This document shows positions 28,406 through 37,749 of a DNA stretch of 64,000 nucleotides, piece by piece (the first letter of the stretch is position 1; each line of letters opens with the position of its first letter). Source of the stretch: Anabaena minutissima FACHB-250 (GTDB lineage: Bacteria > Cyanobacteriota > Cyanobacteriia > Cyanobacteriales > Nostocaceae); the NCBI RefSeq assembly GCF_014697125.1, contig NZ_JACJRG010000014.1, forward strand, positions 98,000 through 161,999, written 5' to 3'. The notes below the pieces were generated by a model, which did no database searches, was not told the DNA's origin, and was given only the letters and a program-made list of their open reading frames with translations. A program made the position numbers and the translations under genes.

Positions 28406-29131
28406 ACTCTATAAGCAGTAATATTTAAAACTGGTGAAACAGGTTATCACACTTAGAGTACCCAGTTCGTTCGCATTAGTCACAAGTTAAAAGTGAGTAA
28501 ATTTTGTCAATATATCTTTGAATAGAAATAAGTCTGCATAAGAAAGAATTTTTAGGGAAGATTGCCTTGAGGAAAAATCAAATTCGTTTAGGTAAAACAT
28601 GGCATTCTTATTTAAACCGTGTACTTGACCCTACTGTTTTACCACCCTATGTTGTGGCTGACTTATACCGTCGAAGATGGGGAATTGAAGATGCCTTTAA
28701 TACTGTCAAGCGACTTTTAGGTTTAAGTGATTTATGGACTGCTTCTCTTAATGGTATTCAATTATAAATTTGGGGAAATTGACCAATTAATCATAGTCCA
28801 ATACAGTTCGGTTAAGCCTAAAAATTAAACCTAGATTAGGTTAGGTTGAGGAACAAAAACCAACATCATCAAGACTTTGTTGGGTTCATAAAACCAACGT
28901 AAGAATCTAATTATATTTAATCTTGTCTCTCTGGAGTTAGATAAATCTAGCACATTGGTGGACAAAGGAATGTGACTTACGCTAGAGGTAAAGTTAGTTT
29001 TTAGCATCTAATATGAGTAACTGTTGGTCAAATTCAGTATTGAACCAAAACAACGAAAATAGCACACAAGCCTCTGCTTATTTACTACATCTAAATAAGT
29101 GATCAAGCTTGTTATTAGTTAAAAGGAGGAA
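28406..29131. other. Intergenic region with IS4-type remnant
   Basis: About 725 bp between divergent genes. Apart from the transposase fragment at 28567-28767 it is AT-rich with no recognised gene. The last 30 bases hold a strong ribosome-binding site (AAAGGAGG) for the gene at 29132. Confidence 0.5.
28567..28767 (+). pseudogene. IS4-family transposase C-terminal fragment
   Basis: Sixty-six codons contain LYRRRWGIEDAFNTVKRLLG, the conserved Y-(2)-R-(3)-E-(6)-K signature of IS4-type transposases, followed by LSDLWTASLNGIQL and a stop. The DDE residues upstream and the C-terminal tail are absent, so this is a decayed relic. No inverted repeats or target duplications are evident around it. Confidence 0.75.
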
Positions 29132-29701
29132 TTGGTGAACAGTCTAATATCTTTAGGGAAAAAACTGCGACTGCGCCAAGTTTTTTCTGTATTTTTGGCT
29201 GGACTATTGTTAATCTTTAGCACTGCTTGTAGTCAAGCCAATCCCCAAGGTGCGAATCCTCAAAATCCTGCTGTACAAGCTGGCGGTGCTAATAATCCTT
29301 ATAAAAATGGTGGAGACAAATATACCAAATATAGAATGTCTACAGATCCGAAAATCACTAACACAAAGACCCGTAAGGAAAATGACCAAGCTAGCCTACA
29401 AAGAAACGTACAGATATTGATTGCTGCTAATAGAGAATCCGAATTACTCTATCCCGGTGCAGAAACACCAACTGGAAGAGTTTTAAAAGAAGGGGAATTG
29501 CCAATCATTACTGAAAAAGACTACCAACAGCCAAAACCAGGTGGTTTAATTCAGCGTGAGCCAGATGTAGGAACTCGCATTCAAGAACGGATTGGAACTG
29601 TCCAAGAAAATGTGAAAGAAGCTTCTGGTTTTTTAAAAGAAAAAGCAGATGAAGCTAGTGCAAGACCTGAGTTACAAAAAAATCCCGCAGTTGGTAGATA
29701 A
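29132..29701 (+). CDS. DUF6658-like lipoprotein, copy 1
   Basis: The 189-residue protein starts at a GTG preceded by an excellent Shine-Dalgarno (AAAGGAGG). A basic N-terminus leads to a hydrophobic stretch and lipobox FSTACSQ, so it is a probable lipoprotein. The mature chain is Asn/Pro-rich and then helical and charged (VGTRIQERIGTVQENVKEAS), like LEA-type helices. The family is common in Nostoc and I associate it with DUF6658. A paralogue follows 80 bp later. Function is unknown; stress or envelope protection is a guess. Confidence 0.7.
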   Translation: MVNSLISLGKKLRLRQVFSVFLAGLLLIFSTACSQANPQGANPQNPAVQAGGANNPYKNGGDKYTKYRMSTDPKITNTKTRKENDQASLQRNVQILIAANRESELLYPGAETPTGRVLKEGELPIITEKDYQQPKPGGLIQREPDVGTRIQERIGTVQENVKEASGFLKEKADEASARPELQKNPAVGR

Positions 29702-29781
29702 CATTATTTGCCTTTTCCCATCATCAAAATTTCATTTTGGTGAACGTTTATATCGACTTACAAAATTCCAGGAGTACCCCT

Positions 29782-30375
29782 ATGAAAAGAGTCATTGATT
29801 GGCTAAAAAACCTTCGTCCCTTAAAAGCCTTCACAGCTTTCTTAGCAGGAGTTTTTCTCTTAACAGCACAGGCTTGTAACCGTCCAGGTATAGCAGCACA
29901 ACCATCACAGCCCGCCGGACAAGCTCCTAATATAGAAAGATACGACCCCACAAAGAGTTATCCTCTCAATCCACCTCAAGGTGGGATGAACAACTTTAGT
30001 GATGTAGATCCCAGAGCCAGAGCCGAGGAGAAAGCAGCAGAAGCCAAAGCTAAAGCTTTGCGAGACATGGCTAAAAGAAATGTCGAACAAAAAGGCGTTG
30101 ATAGCACAGAACAATATGTCCGCAATTATCGCCAAGGCACACCTTTAGGTGAAAGAGTAAAGAACCTAGGTGAAGATGTGGGTAGTTCTGCTGAAGAAGT
30201 GCGTGAAGGCGTTGCTAAAGGAACTCAGCGTGGATTGGAAAATATCAGAGAAAACACTCAAAATGCTGCTGAAGACTTAGTAAAAAATGTTCAGCGCGGA
30301 GCAACAGATACAGGGAAAAGCATTCAGCGACAAGCTGAAGATACAGCTGATGCAGTAAATAGAACAATTAGATAA
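29782..30375 (+). CDS. DUF6658-like lipoprotein, copy 2
   Basis: The 197-residue protein begins MKRVIDWLKNLRPLKAFTAF with AGGAG ten bases upstream of ATG 29782, which decides the start (the frame extends 15 codons further). The lipobox is LTAQACNR. The C-terminal half is a string of charged 11-residue-like helical repeats (EEVREGVAKGTQRGLENIRE, NAAEDLVKNVQRGATDTGKS) resembling group 3 LEA proteins. It is a tandem paralogue of the gene at 29132 with the same N-terminal design. A strong terminator follows at 30449. Confidence 0.72.
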   Translation: MKRVIDWLKNLRPLKAFTAFLAGVFLLTAQACNRPGIAAQPSQPAGQAPNIERYDPTKSYPLNPPQGGMNNFSDVDPRARAEEKAAEAKAKALRDMAKRNVEQKGVDSTEQYVRNYRQGTPLGERVKNLGEDVGSSAEEVREGVAKGTQRGLENIRENTQNAAEDLVKNVQRGATDTGKSIQRQAEDTADAVNRTIR

Positions 30376-30448
30376 GCTAGATTTATCTAGTTTTGGAGAT
30401 TGGTAATAGGGCATTGGGCATGAAAAATTGTCCAAAGTTCAAAAATCT

Positions 30449-30481
30449 AGAACCCCGGTTTTTTCAAAAAACCGGGGTTCT
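30449..30481. terminator. Bidirectional Rho-independent-type terminator
   Basis: Perfect 16-bp stem (arms 30449-30464 and 30466-30481, AGAACCCCGGTTTTTT and its complement) with a one-base loop. It lies between the convergent lipoprotein gene and larC and can serve both. The same CCGG-core hairpin style occurs at 35730-35764 and 41421-41441, so it may also be a dispersed repeat. Confidence 0.85.
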
Positions 30482-30488
30482 GTGATCA

Positions 30489-31790
30489 TCAACTCTCTTG
30501 ATTTTCACCTTTTCTCAAGAATGAACCGTATTCCCAACTATGTAGAACTAGTTGGTGAACTTCTCGCCAGGGAAGATTATATTTACGAGCTAATTCCGCA
30601 CAATCTTCATATTCTGGCTGGATATTGGCAATACGTTTATCTGTTGATTGTCCTTGCCATGCAACCTTAATTCTTACTGTGCCATATTTCGTTTCTATTT
30701 GTTGGATTTCTCGTTGTAGTATGGCGCGTTGTTGGGTAGTGCGACGGATGCCTAAAGTGGTGGTTTCGCGGAATATAACTGCTTCGCAAGCAAGTAGTTT
30801 TTCTGGATGACAAATAACAGTTAGTAAAATCCCTGGACGAGATTTTTTCATGCCTATAGGTTGGGTAAAGACATCCACTGCACCAGCCTCAAACAAAGCT
30901 TCAAATACATAACCTATAACCTGGGGGTTTAAGTCATCAATTTGAGTTTCTAGTACCGAAATGGTTTCTAACGTTGGGCTGGTTTCCCCAGAATCTATGA
31001 AATTTGGCTGTAAACTGGCACTTTCACCCAGCCACAGGCGTAGTATATTGGGAATAGGGAGATTGATTGTACCAGATCCTAATCCGATCTGTTTGATGGT
31101 GATTGGTGGTGGTGCGCCAAACTCTTTAACCAAGGTAGTAGCGATCGCAGCTCCTGTTGGTGTCACTAGTTCCCGATCAATCCCATTACTATAAACGGGA
31201 CAACTCCGCATTTCCCATAACTTCAAAACTGCTGGTACTGGTACTGCCATTTGCCCATGCGCTGCCCGCACAGTACCCCCACCCGTAGGAAATGCTGAAC
31301 AATAGAGTAAAGGGAATCCGGCTGCATCGCTAGCAATATCCAACCAATCCAATCCCAAACAAGTGCCAACAATGTCTACAATTGCATCCACAGCACCCAC
31401 TTCATGAAAATGCACTTTCTCAGGAGCAATCCCATGTACCGCCCCTTCCGCGATCGCTAATTGTCGAAATACAGCCAAACTCCAAGCCTGGGCCCGTGAT
31501 GGCAACCCAGCGTGGAGAATTATTTGCTCGATTTCTGGCAGATGACGACCATGATGGTGTTCATGGTGATGGTGGTCATGATGATGCTCAATTAAATCCA
31601 CATGGACTTTAGTCGCCTGCTGACCATTTTTTTGTACCAGTTCCGCCCTTAACTTATATTCCTGAGAAATACCCAAGTTATTGAGTTTTTCCCTTAAATA
31701 TTCTAAAGGAACTCCCAGACTCACCAAAGCTCCCAAGCACATATCACCGGAAATCCCTGCCGGACATTGAAGATAAGCAATTTTGTTCAT
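30489..31790 (-). CDS. larC: Nickel pincer cofactor biosynthesis protein LarC
   Basis: The 433-residue protein opens NKIAYLQCPAGISGDMCLGA, the LarC signature (DUF111). It has a His-rich metal-binding loop near residues 68-82 (HHHDHHHHEHHHGRH). Later family segments include LVTPTGAAIATTLVKEFGAP and VLETQIDDLNPQVIGYVFEA. LarC inserts nickel into the pyridinium-dithiocarboxylate cofactor of lactate racemase-type enzymes. Here the gene is a single uninterrupted frame, unlike the frameshifted larC1/larC2 of Lactiplantibacillus. No larB, larE or larA is in the window. Confidence 0.92.
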   Translation of the reverse strand: MNKIAYLQCPAGISGDMCLGALVSLGVPLEYLREKLNNLGISQEYKLRAELVQKNGQQATKVHVDLIEHHHDHHHHEHHHGRHLPEIEQIILHAGLPSRAQAWSLAVFRQLAIAEGAVHGIAPEKVHFHEVGAVDAIVDIVGTCLGLDWLDIASDAAGFPLLYCSAFPTGGGTVRAAHGQMAVPVPAVLKLWEMRSCPVYSNGIDRELVTPTGAAIATTLVKEFGAPPPITIKQIGLGSGTINLPIPNILRLWLGESASLQPNFIDSGETSPTLETISVLETQIDDLNPQVIGYVFEALFEAGAVDVFTQPIGMKKSRPGILLTVICHPEKLLACEAVIFRETTTLGIRRTTQQRAILQREIQQIETKYGTVRIKVAWQGQSTDKRIANIQPEYEDCAELARKYNLPWREVHQLVLHSWEYGSFLRKGENQES

Positions 31791-32148
31791 AAGCCAATAG
31801 TTATCAGTTATCAGTTATCAGTTACCAGTCACTTGATAACTGTTCACAGTTTACTGATTTAACTCCCTTGTCTTCATTTTGACTTGTGGCTTTTGACTTA
31901 CCCTTCGGGTTAGCCGCTTTAGCGTCTATGACTTCCGCCTTGCGGTACTAGTCCCCTGTCCCCTATCACCTAATATATGAAGCAATTGCTTGTGTCTGTA
32001 AATATGTGCAACGCTTAAGTTTACAGAACCTCTCTCGAAGAATTGATCCCTTCCTACTAGGGACATCACTATATAGGGCATCCATTTTATTATTCATGCC
32101 CAATGCCCAATGCCCCATACCTAATACTTAACCGCAACCCAACATTTT
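31791..32148. repeat. Intergenic repeats including an AGTTATC heptamer array
   Basis: From 31799 a heptamer (AGTTATC) is repeated about four times. Near 31895-31955 a dispersed sequence (GACTTACCCTTCGGGTTAGCCGC) recurs in slightly different form at 20566-20595. The end (32095-32120) has CCCAATGC-type tandem units. No gene is seen; the promoter of the gene at 32149 must lie here. Confidence 0.7.
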
Positions 32149-32808
32149 ATGGCAAAAATTATCGCTGTCCATCCGGAGAATCCACAAACTCGGAGAATAG
32201 AGGAAATAAGGTCTGCGCTTTCTAGTGGCGCAGTTATGCTATATCCAACTGATACAGTTTATGCGATCGGTTGTGATTTAAATGTCAAATCTGCGGTGGA
32301 AAAAGTCCGAAAAATTAAGCAGCTAGCAAATGATAAACCACTGACGTTTTTATGTCCTTCACTGTCAAATGTAACTACTTACTCCTTTGTCAGTGACACA
32401 GCCTATCGGATTATGAAACGACTAATACCAGGAACTTATACATTTTTGCTACCTGCAACCAAACTAGTACCAAAACTGGTACAAAGTCCTAAACGTAAGA
32501 CCACAGGTATTCGTGTACCCGATCATAGCGTATGTTTAGCATTATTAGAAGCTCTAGGAAACCCGATTATTTCGACTTCGGCACATTTACCACCTGATGA
32601 GATAGATGATGGCAAATTTACACTAGATTCAGAATTAAGATTGTCACGCGTGGAGCTATTTGATCGTTTGGATAAATTAGTAGATGTGATTGTAGATACC
32701 GATCAAGAACCAACATATGAAGTATCTACCATCGTAGACTTAACGGGAGATGAACCCATGATTACGAGGCAGGGATTAGGTTGGGAAGCAGTAGCTGCAT
32801 GGGTTTGA
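32149..32808 (+). CDS. TsaC/Sua5/YciO-family L-threonylcarbamoyladenylate synthase-like protein
   Basis: The 219-residue protein has the YrdC fold: SGAVMLYPTDTVYAIGCDLN near residue 28, KIKQLANDKPLTFLC, GTYTFLLPAT, and TGIRVPDHSV...NPIISTSAH. The family makes threonylcarbamoyl-AMP for the t6A37 tRNA modification. The length (no Sua5 C-terminal domain) and the KQLANDKP wording fit the TsaC or YciO branches, and YciO activity is weaker or uncertain. It is monocistronic. Confidence 0.85.
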   Translation: MAKIIAVHPENPQTRRIEEIRSALSSGAVMLYPTDTVYAIGCDLNVKSAVEKVRKIKQLANDKPLTFLCPSLSNVTTYSFVSDTAYRIMKRLIPGTYTFLLPATKLVPKLVQSPKRKTTGIRVPDHSVCLALLEALGNPIISTSAHLPPDEIDDGKFTLDSELRLSRVELFDRLDKLVDVIVDTDQEPTYEVSTIVDLTGDEPMITRQGLGWEAVAAWV

Positions 32809-33164
32809 CAATTGAACTTCACAGGCTTCCTCGCCAATTTCGGAATTATGTCAGAAAAATACTCCAGTTTCCCTATCGTCATAGGTACAAGGATTGGGAG
32901 CGGATAGAACAGGATGGCAGTGATGGAGACATATTAAGCTTTTTAGCTATTTTGAGGGCAAAGCAAATATGCTTGTGTTAACCTCGATTCGGTTGCTTGT
33001 GAAAAAAGCGACACACTACCTTCTCTGTAACTTTTTTTGATCGCTTACAGTCATGTATATTAGCAGTGCTTGCAATAGGTCTTGATGGGTTTTCCACTCA
33101 AACCTGACTTCAGGTACTGTTTGTGCATTGCCTTTAAGGTGCAACACCACACCCAGGAAAAGTC
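32809..33164. other. Upstream region of the HetZ-related gene
   Basis: About 355 bp with a good ribosome-binding site (AGGAAAA) just ahead of ATG 33165. I looked for the inverted repeat recognised by HetR upstream of hetZ/hetP and did not see it. No gene or repeat is supported. Confidence 0.4.
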
Positions 33165-34379
33165 ATGAAACTAAATCTTGCAAATCTACCAACCTCCACA
33201 TCTGCTTTTGTCAACGAAGTTGTTACTGAGGAGTTCTCCGCTACAAGTGCTTTGATGCAACTGCTATGTCAGGAAATGCAAGCTCAAGTCAAAGCAACAC
33301 CAAGGTGTGTAGAAGCTATAGCTGAACGCATTGCTAAGGAAGTTAAACGAATTTGTGATAAGAGTTCCCGAATTCAAACCTCTGGTCAAGTTCAGTCTTG
33401 GCAAATTACTTTATCTCGTCATCGCCTGCAAAAGTGCCTACATTATTATCAACTAGGTTCTAGACGGGGACGGGTGGAATTACATAGTAATTTGGGTGCG
33501 ATGGTTTACCGTCATGTAACTATTGCAGGTTCGGAGTTGGGTTTTGATGGTCGCTACAGTCTGATTGAAGATTTTCTCCAAGCATTTTATATTGAAGCCA
33601 TTAAAGCTTTTCGGCGGGAAAACGAACTACCGGAAGATTACACCCCGCGCACTCAGTTGCAATTAGCTGAGTATATGGCGTTTACTGAACAGTACGCCAA
33701 GCGACGGATTAATTTACCCGGTGGAAACAATCAACAGTTAGTTATTTTACGCGCTCAAGGTTTCGCTCGTCGTCAGCCCCAAGAGACAGCTGTAGACATT
33801 GAAATGGCAGTAGAATCTGCCAAAGGTGAGGAAGCCGAATCTTACCAACGGAACTCGGCGGTACAACAAATTAGAGCGCAAATGGTCGCTCAAGCTAATT
33901 TTGATCCCTCAGAAGAATCAGAACGCGATCGCATTATCTCAGAATTAGTTCAATATTTAGATTCTCAAGGACAATCTGACTGTGTAGATTACCTGACGTT
34001 GAAGCTGCAAGACCTACCTGCACCCGAAATTGACCAAATTCTCGGTCTTACTAGCCGTCAGCGTGATTATCTGCAACAAAGGTTTAAATATCATGTGCAG
34101 AAGTTTGCCAAGCAACATCATTGGCAATTAGTACATCAATGGTTAGGCGCGGGTTTGGAGCAGAAATTGGGATTGTCTGGTCAACAGTGGGAAACTTTAA
34201 TGATTACCATATCTCCCCAACAACAGGAACTCTTACAATTAAAAATTGCTAAACATAGTGATCAGGCGATCGCTAAAACCCTGAAATGCACCCCTAAGCA
34301 ACTACAAAAGCGTTGGACACAATTACTAGATATGGCTTGGGCTATCCGCAACGGTCAGGCTGAAATTCAAACAAGCTAA
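33165..34379 (+). CDS. HetZ-related protein (heterocyst-differentiation regulator family)
   Basis: The 404-residue soluble protein resembles the HetZ family in length and in blocks such as ITLSRHRLQKCLHYYQLGSR, LIEDFLQAFYIEAIKAFRRE and QLQLAEYMAFTEQYAKRRIN. The C-terminal third is helical with HTH-like stretches (DQAIAKTLKCTPKQLQKRW, residues about 370-390), consistent with DNA binding. HetZ itself is followed by patU genes, which are absent here, so this is more likely a HetZ-related paralogue than HetZ. A role in cell differentiation is inference from the family. Confidence 0.65.
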   Translation: MKLNLANLPTSTSAFVNEVVTEEFSATSALMQLLCQEMQAQVKATPRCVEAIAERIAKEVKRICDKSSRIQTSGQVQSWQITLSRHRLQKCLHYYQLGSRRGRVELHSNLGAMVYRHVTIAGSELGFDGRYSLIEDFLQAFYIEAIKAFRRENELPEDYTPRTQLQLAEYMAFTEQYAKRRINLPGGNNQQLVILRAQGFARRQPQETAVDIEMAVESAKGEEAESYQRNSAVQQIRAQMVAQANFDPSEESERDRIISELVQYLDSQGQSDCVDYLTLKLQDLPAPEIDQILGLTSRQRDYLQQRFKYHVQKFAKQHHWQLVHQWLGAGLEQKLGLSGQQWETLMITISPQQQELLQLKIAKHSDQAIAKTLKCTPKQLQKRWTQLLDMAWAIRNGQAEIQTS

Positions 34380-34533
34380 ATTTAATCAGAAATTATCTTT
34401 CTGCTGAGTTAAATCAGTGGTTCTCATTCCCTATACAACATCCCTCCTATTTATTTTCTGTTCTCAGCAAAATTATTAAGGAAATGCTACAGCAACTCCA
34501 GCATATTGAATTCTATTATTCTTCATGACCTCA

Positions 34534-34566
34534 TAAACCCGCTTTTTTGGAAAAAGCGGGTTTATC
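34534..34566 (+). terminator. Rho-independent-type hairpin after the HetZ-related gene
   Basis: Perfect 15-bp stem (34534-34548 and 34552-34566, ATAAACCCGCTTTTT and its complement) with a 3-base loop. It is 155 bp downstream of the stop codon. The built-in T and A tracts make it usable from both sides. Confidence 0.75.
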
Positions 34567-35073
34567 AATTCAATTAAGGCAAAAAATTAAAAATCGCGTA
34601 GTAGGGTGACAAGCTTAATTTACTGGGATGAATTGACATAAAACAAAGCTTTTCAAACAATCTCTTAGAAAAAGTAGTTAAACATAATAAAGTATGTAAA
34701 AAGCTCTATTTTAATCCAGTAATAGGTATTTTTACAGAGAAAATTTTCATGAAATATAAGTCCATGTATCTTAATACGGGAGTTTTGGTAGCTTCTTTAT
34801 ATGTAAATTACATTAGCTATTGATTTTTAAAAAGTTGATAAAAATGACACAAGAATAGAGACAATTGCATAGCAATAGTCATAATATTTAATCACGAGCA
34901 AAAGTTTATACAAATGTCATAAGAAATTTTGCATCAGAGCTTGTATTATCAATGTTTAACAATGTCACAGACATAGTAAACACACAATCCCTCTTGTGAA
35001 TATTACTTAGGGCTTGATATAACCACTTCCTTAAAACACAATTCTGTTCTTCAAATTTTAGGTAGCATCAAGA
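34567..35073. other. AT-rich intergenic region upstream of the PEP-CTERM gene
   Basis: About 500 bp of AT-rich sequence with no gene or repeat that I can support. The region presumably carries the promoter and a long leader of the PEP-CTERM gene. Confidence 0.4.
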
Positions 35074-35694
35074 ATGAAAAACAAATTTTTTAATCTATCA
35101 GCTTCAGTTTTACTAGCTACCGGAATCGGTGGTGCATTCACGGCTGCACCAGCACACGCGGTTTTATGCAGTACCACCAACATCTCTCTTGGGGGAGTAG
35201 AGGCGACAGCTTGTGATGGTGCAACTGCTGGGAATGACACAGGCTCAGGAAATTTAGAAACCAGATTGGATAATGGATTATTTAGTGATTTAGTTGGTTC
35301 TGGTGTAGATTGGACAGAACTTGGTAAATCAGATAATCTATCAAACCTCTTCATTGAAGCAGCTAACGGCTCTACTACTGGTAGTTGGAGTCTAAAACAG
35401 GCATTAAGCAGTAACACCTTCGTAGTGAGTCTTAAAGCCAGCAATAGTTACAGTGCCTATCTATTCAAAGATTATGATTTCTCTCAAGGTTTGACAGGAA
35501 TATTCAATACTATCGGTGTTTCGGTCAATGGTCAAGGCAGGGCGCAGGCGTTGTCTCATGCTTCATTATTTGTTTCTGATATTACTTTCGGTGATCCAGA
35601 TCCTCAATCAGTTCCAGAACCAGCTACATTGCTTGGTTTAGGTTTAGCTGCTAGTGGAATGTTAATTTCTCGTCGTCGTCAGTCACGCAAATAA
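35074..35694 (+). CDS. PEP-CTERM sorting domain protein, exported
   Basis: The 206-residue protein has a signal peptide (NLSASVLLATGIGGAFTAAP) with cleavage near AHA. The C-terminal sorting signal is VPEPATLLGLGLAASGMLIS followed by RRRQSRK. Between them is a Ser/Thr/Asn-rich secreted domain with two cysteines early on. Such proteins are anchored and processed by an exosortase and go to the cell surface or exopolysaccharide. The specific function is unknown. A strong hairpin terminator follows 36 bp after the stop. Confidence 0.88.
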   Translation: MKNKFFNLSASVLLATGIGGAFTAAPAHAVLCSTTNISLGGVEATACDGATAGNDTGSGNLETRLDNGLFSDLVGSGVDWTELGKSDNLSNLFIEAANGSTTGSWSLKQALSSNTFVVSLKASNSYSAYLFKDYDFSQGLTGIFNTIGVSVNGQGRAQALSHASLFVSDITFGDPDPQSVPEPATLLGLGLAASGMLISRRRQSRK

Positions 35695-35729
35695 CTAGCC
35701 AGTAGTTCTAATTGGCGAAATTACAGTAT

Positions 35730-35764
35730 AAGAAACCCGGTTTTTCAAAAAAACCGGGTTTCTT
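35730..35764. terminator. Rho-independent-type terminator after the PEP-CTERM gene
   Basis: Perfect 16-bp stem (35730-35745 and 35749-35764, AAGAAACCCGGTTTTT and its complement) with a 3-base loop, 36 bp downstream of the stop codon. It resembles the hairpin at 30449 in core sequence. Confidence 0.82.
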
Positions 35765-36154
35765 AATTTGAGTATAAGTGAATCAATTACGGCAAACTTG
35801 ATCAACGACACTACCATTTTCATCAACTTGATATGCAATTCAGTTCAGTCAAGAGGAAAAGTAGATTGGGTTTCGTTTCTCAAGCCAACCTACACCAATT
35901 TTAATTTTTAGCTGCAAGAATATTCAATTCTGTTAGTGGGTAATACTTTAGAACTTCGGTGCTGAGACACCGGGGTTTTTGAATCTCACAAATGATTGAG
36001 GATTGTTATATTTTTAGTACATTAATACTATAAAAATCTCTAAATTTAGCCTTATATAATCTCAATTAAAAATTCATATTAAGTAATTACTCATTTGCAC
36101 TCACTTCCGTGAAATCCTGGAATACGTGGGATTTGTGCAAAGGGATTGGGGATA
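35765..36154. other. Intergenic region upstream of the PD-(D/E)xK nuclease gene
   Basis: About 390 bp, AT-rich. A short GGTGCTGAGACACCGGGG hairpin lies near 35960. AGGG about ten bases before ATG 36155 is a plausible ribosome-binding site. Nothing else is recognised. Confidence 0.4.
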
Positions 36155-36628
36155 ATGATGACTCCAGGCGCACGGGCAAATCAGGCGGGGAAGATTTTAG
36201 AAAGTAATGTAGATGCAATATTAACTGGTTATGGATATTTTCAAATTGGCAATCATGTCACAAAAGAATATTTGCTCAACGCGAGTTTATTAAACAAACG
36301 TTATGCCAAACAGGTTTATATCGGTAATGGTATTTATCAATCATCTCTCAAAGTTGATTTCTATGTTATGGGATTGCCAGCCATCCCTTCTGGATTAATT
36401 ATCGAATGTAAATGGCAAGAAAGTGGCGGATCTGTCGATGAAAAATTTCCTTATTTAAACCTGAATATTCAAGACTATTATCCAGCACCAACCATAATAG
36501 TAATTGGCGGTGAAGGTATGCGAGAAGGGGCGATTAAATGGTTAAAAAAACAAGTTGACTATAATCGTAATTTACTAGCGGTACATACTCTAGATCGATT
36601 TATAGCTTGGTCTAATAAAAATTTCTAA
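36155..36628 (+). CDS. PD-(D/E)xK-type restriction endonuclease-like protein
   Basis: The 157-residue protein has an early helix (ARANQAGKILESNVDAILTG) and the nuclease signature Asp68 in VDFYVMG and Glu84-Cys-Lys86 in LIIECKW. A later WLKKQVDYNRN helix follows. This D...ExK order is typical of small PD-(D/E)xK enzymes. It converges on an adenine methyltransferase gene with a 4-bp overlap of the two stop codons, as in some restriction-modification pairs. The frame extends to a TTG at 36146, but ATG 36155 with upstream AGGG is preferred. Target sequence is unknown. Confidence 0.72.
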   Translation: MMTPGARANQAGKILESNVDAILTGYGYFQIGNHVTKEYLLNASLLNKRYAKQVYIGNGIYQSSLKVDFYVMGLPAIPSGLIIECKWQESGGSVDEKFPYLNLNIQDYYPAPTIIVIGGEGMREGAIKWLKKQVDYNRNLLAVHTLDRFIAWSNKNF

Positions 36629-37458
36629 TATGATGTAATTAATAATTCTTTAACCATGCCTCTTTTTTGGATATTAGAATTAATAGAGCGTGCAGCTTCT
36701 ATTATATAAATTTTAAATTCAATTTCTTTATACAAGTTTCTAATAAAATCAGCATCGGAATTGCAGATGACTACTTTTACACCACGACTTGCTAGCTCTG
36801 CACAGATATTTCTTAATTTTTCTTGCTCTTTTTCACTAAATGAACTTTGGTGATAACTCGTAAAATAACTAGTGCTACTGACAGGATGGTAAGGGGGATC
36901 GCAAAATACAAAATCTTCACTGCCAGTGGCATAATTGAGGATATCTGTAAAATCTGCTTGTTTAATTTTAGATGTGGTAAGTGTGGCTGAAGCTGCTCGC
37001 AGCAAATCTTCTGGACAAATATTTGGATTTGTGTATTTCCCTAAAGGCACATTAAACTTACCTTGGGAATTAACGCGATATAGTCCATTATAACAAGTTT
37101 TATTTAGATAAATGAATCTAGCAGCTTTCTCTAAATCATTGCCGCTAGAGTTAGCCCTAATACTATAATAATGATCTTTGCCATGCCTAAGTTTATGCTC
37201 TTTTAAAAGCAGAATTAATTCTTCAACATGATCACGAACACAGCGATAAACAGTAATTAATTCTGCATTAATATCAGTTAAAATAGCCCTCTGTGGCCGC
37301 AGATAAAAAAATAGCGCACCTCCACCTAAGAATGGCTCGTAATAATTTTGATAATTCTTGGGTAAATAGGGAATATATTGTTGTATTAATCTACCTTTGC
37401 CCCCAGCCCACTTTAAAAAAGGACGCGGGCAAGTTTCGTTAGAGATTTCACTAACCAT
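36625..37458 (-). CDS. Dam-type (D12 class) DNA adenine-N6 methyltransferase
   Basis: The 277-residue enzyme begins with PFLKWAGGKGRLIQQYIPYL, the D12-class motif for S-adenosylmethionine binding. It continues with YYEPFLGGGALFFYL (motif I, residues about 40-52) and DPPY at 187-190 (catalytic motif IV). The family includes Dam and DpnM, which methylate GATC, but the target here is not proven. It faces the PD-(D/E)xK gene tail to tail, so it is either the protecting partner of that nuclease or a solitary Dam-like enzyme. Confidence 0.92.
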   Translation of the reverse strand: MVSEISNETCPRPFLKWAGGKGRLIQQYIPYLPKNYQNYYEPFLGGGALFFYLRPQRAILTDINAELITVYRCVRDHVEELILLLKEHKLRHGKDHYYSIRANSSGNDLEKAARFIYLNKTCYNGLYRVNSQGKFNVPLGKYTNPNICPEDLLRAASATLTTSKIKQADFTDILNYATGSEDFVFCDPPYHPVSSTSYFTSYHQSSFSEKEQEKLRNICAELASRGVKVVICNSDADFIRNLYKEIEFKIYIIEAARSINSNIQKRGMVKELLITSY

Positions 37459-37749
37459 TGCACTGCAACTCAGCTATAAGCTAATAAATATAGCATCAGA
37501 GTTCAGAAAATATACAGGAGTCAGAGCAGAAAGAGAGTCAGGAAATAATTTGACTAAGGAATATACTCGTGATACCAAAACCTGAGCCAGCCTGAAATCT
37601 GAGTGCTGTGTTCTGAACTCTCACGATATTACTAATGAAGGATATTTTATATTAACTGAGTAGTTTTCTAGCACATATAGATTACAATAAGTAAGAATAA
37701 AGTACATCAAAACAAACTTCGAGTCTACAACAAGGCAGTTTCAATTAAA

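Noticed and set aside
32781..32981. 66-codon frame overlapping the end of the TsaC/YciO gene
   Set aside because: Starts inside the upstream gene in another frame and has no ribosome-binding site or family resemblance.
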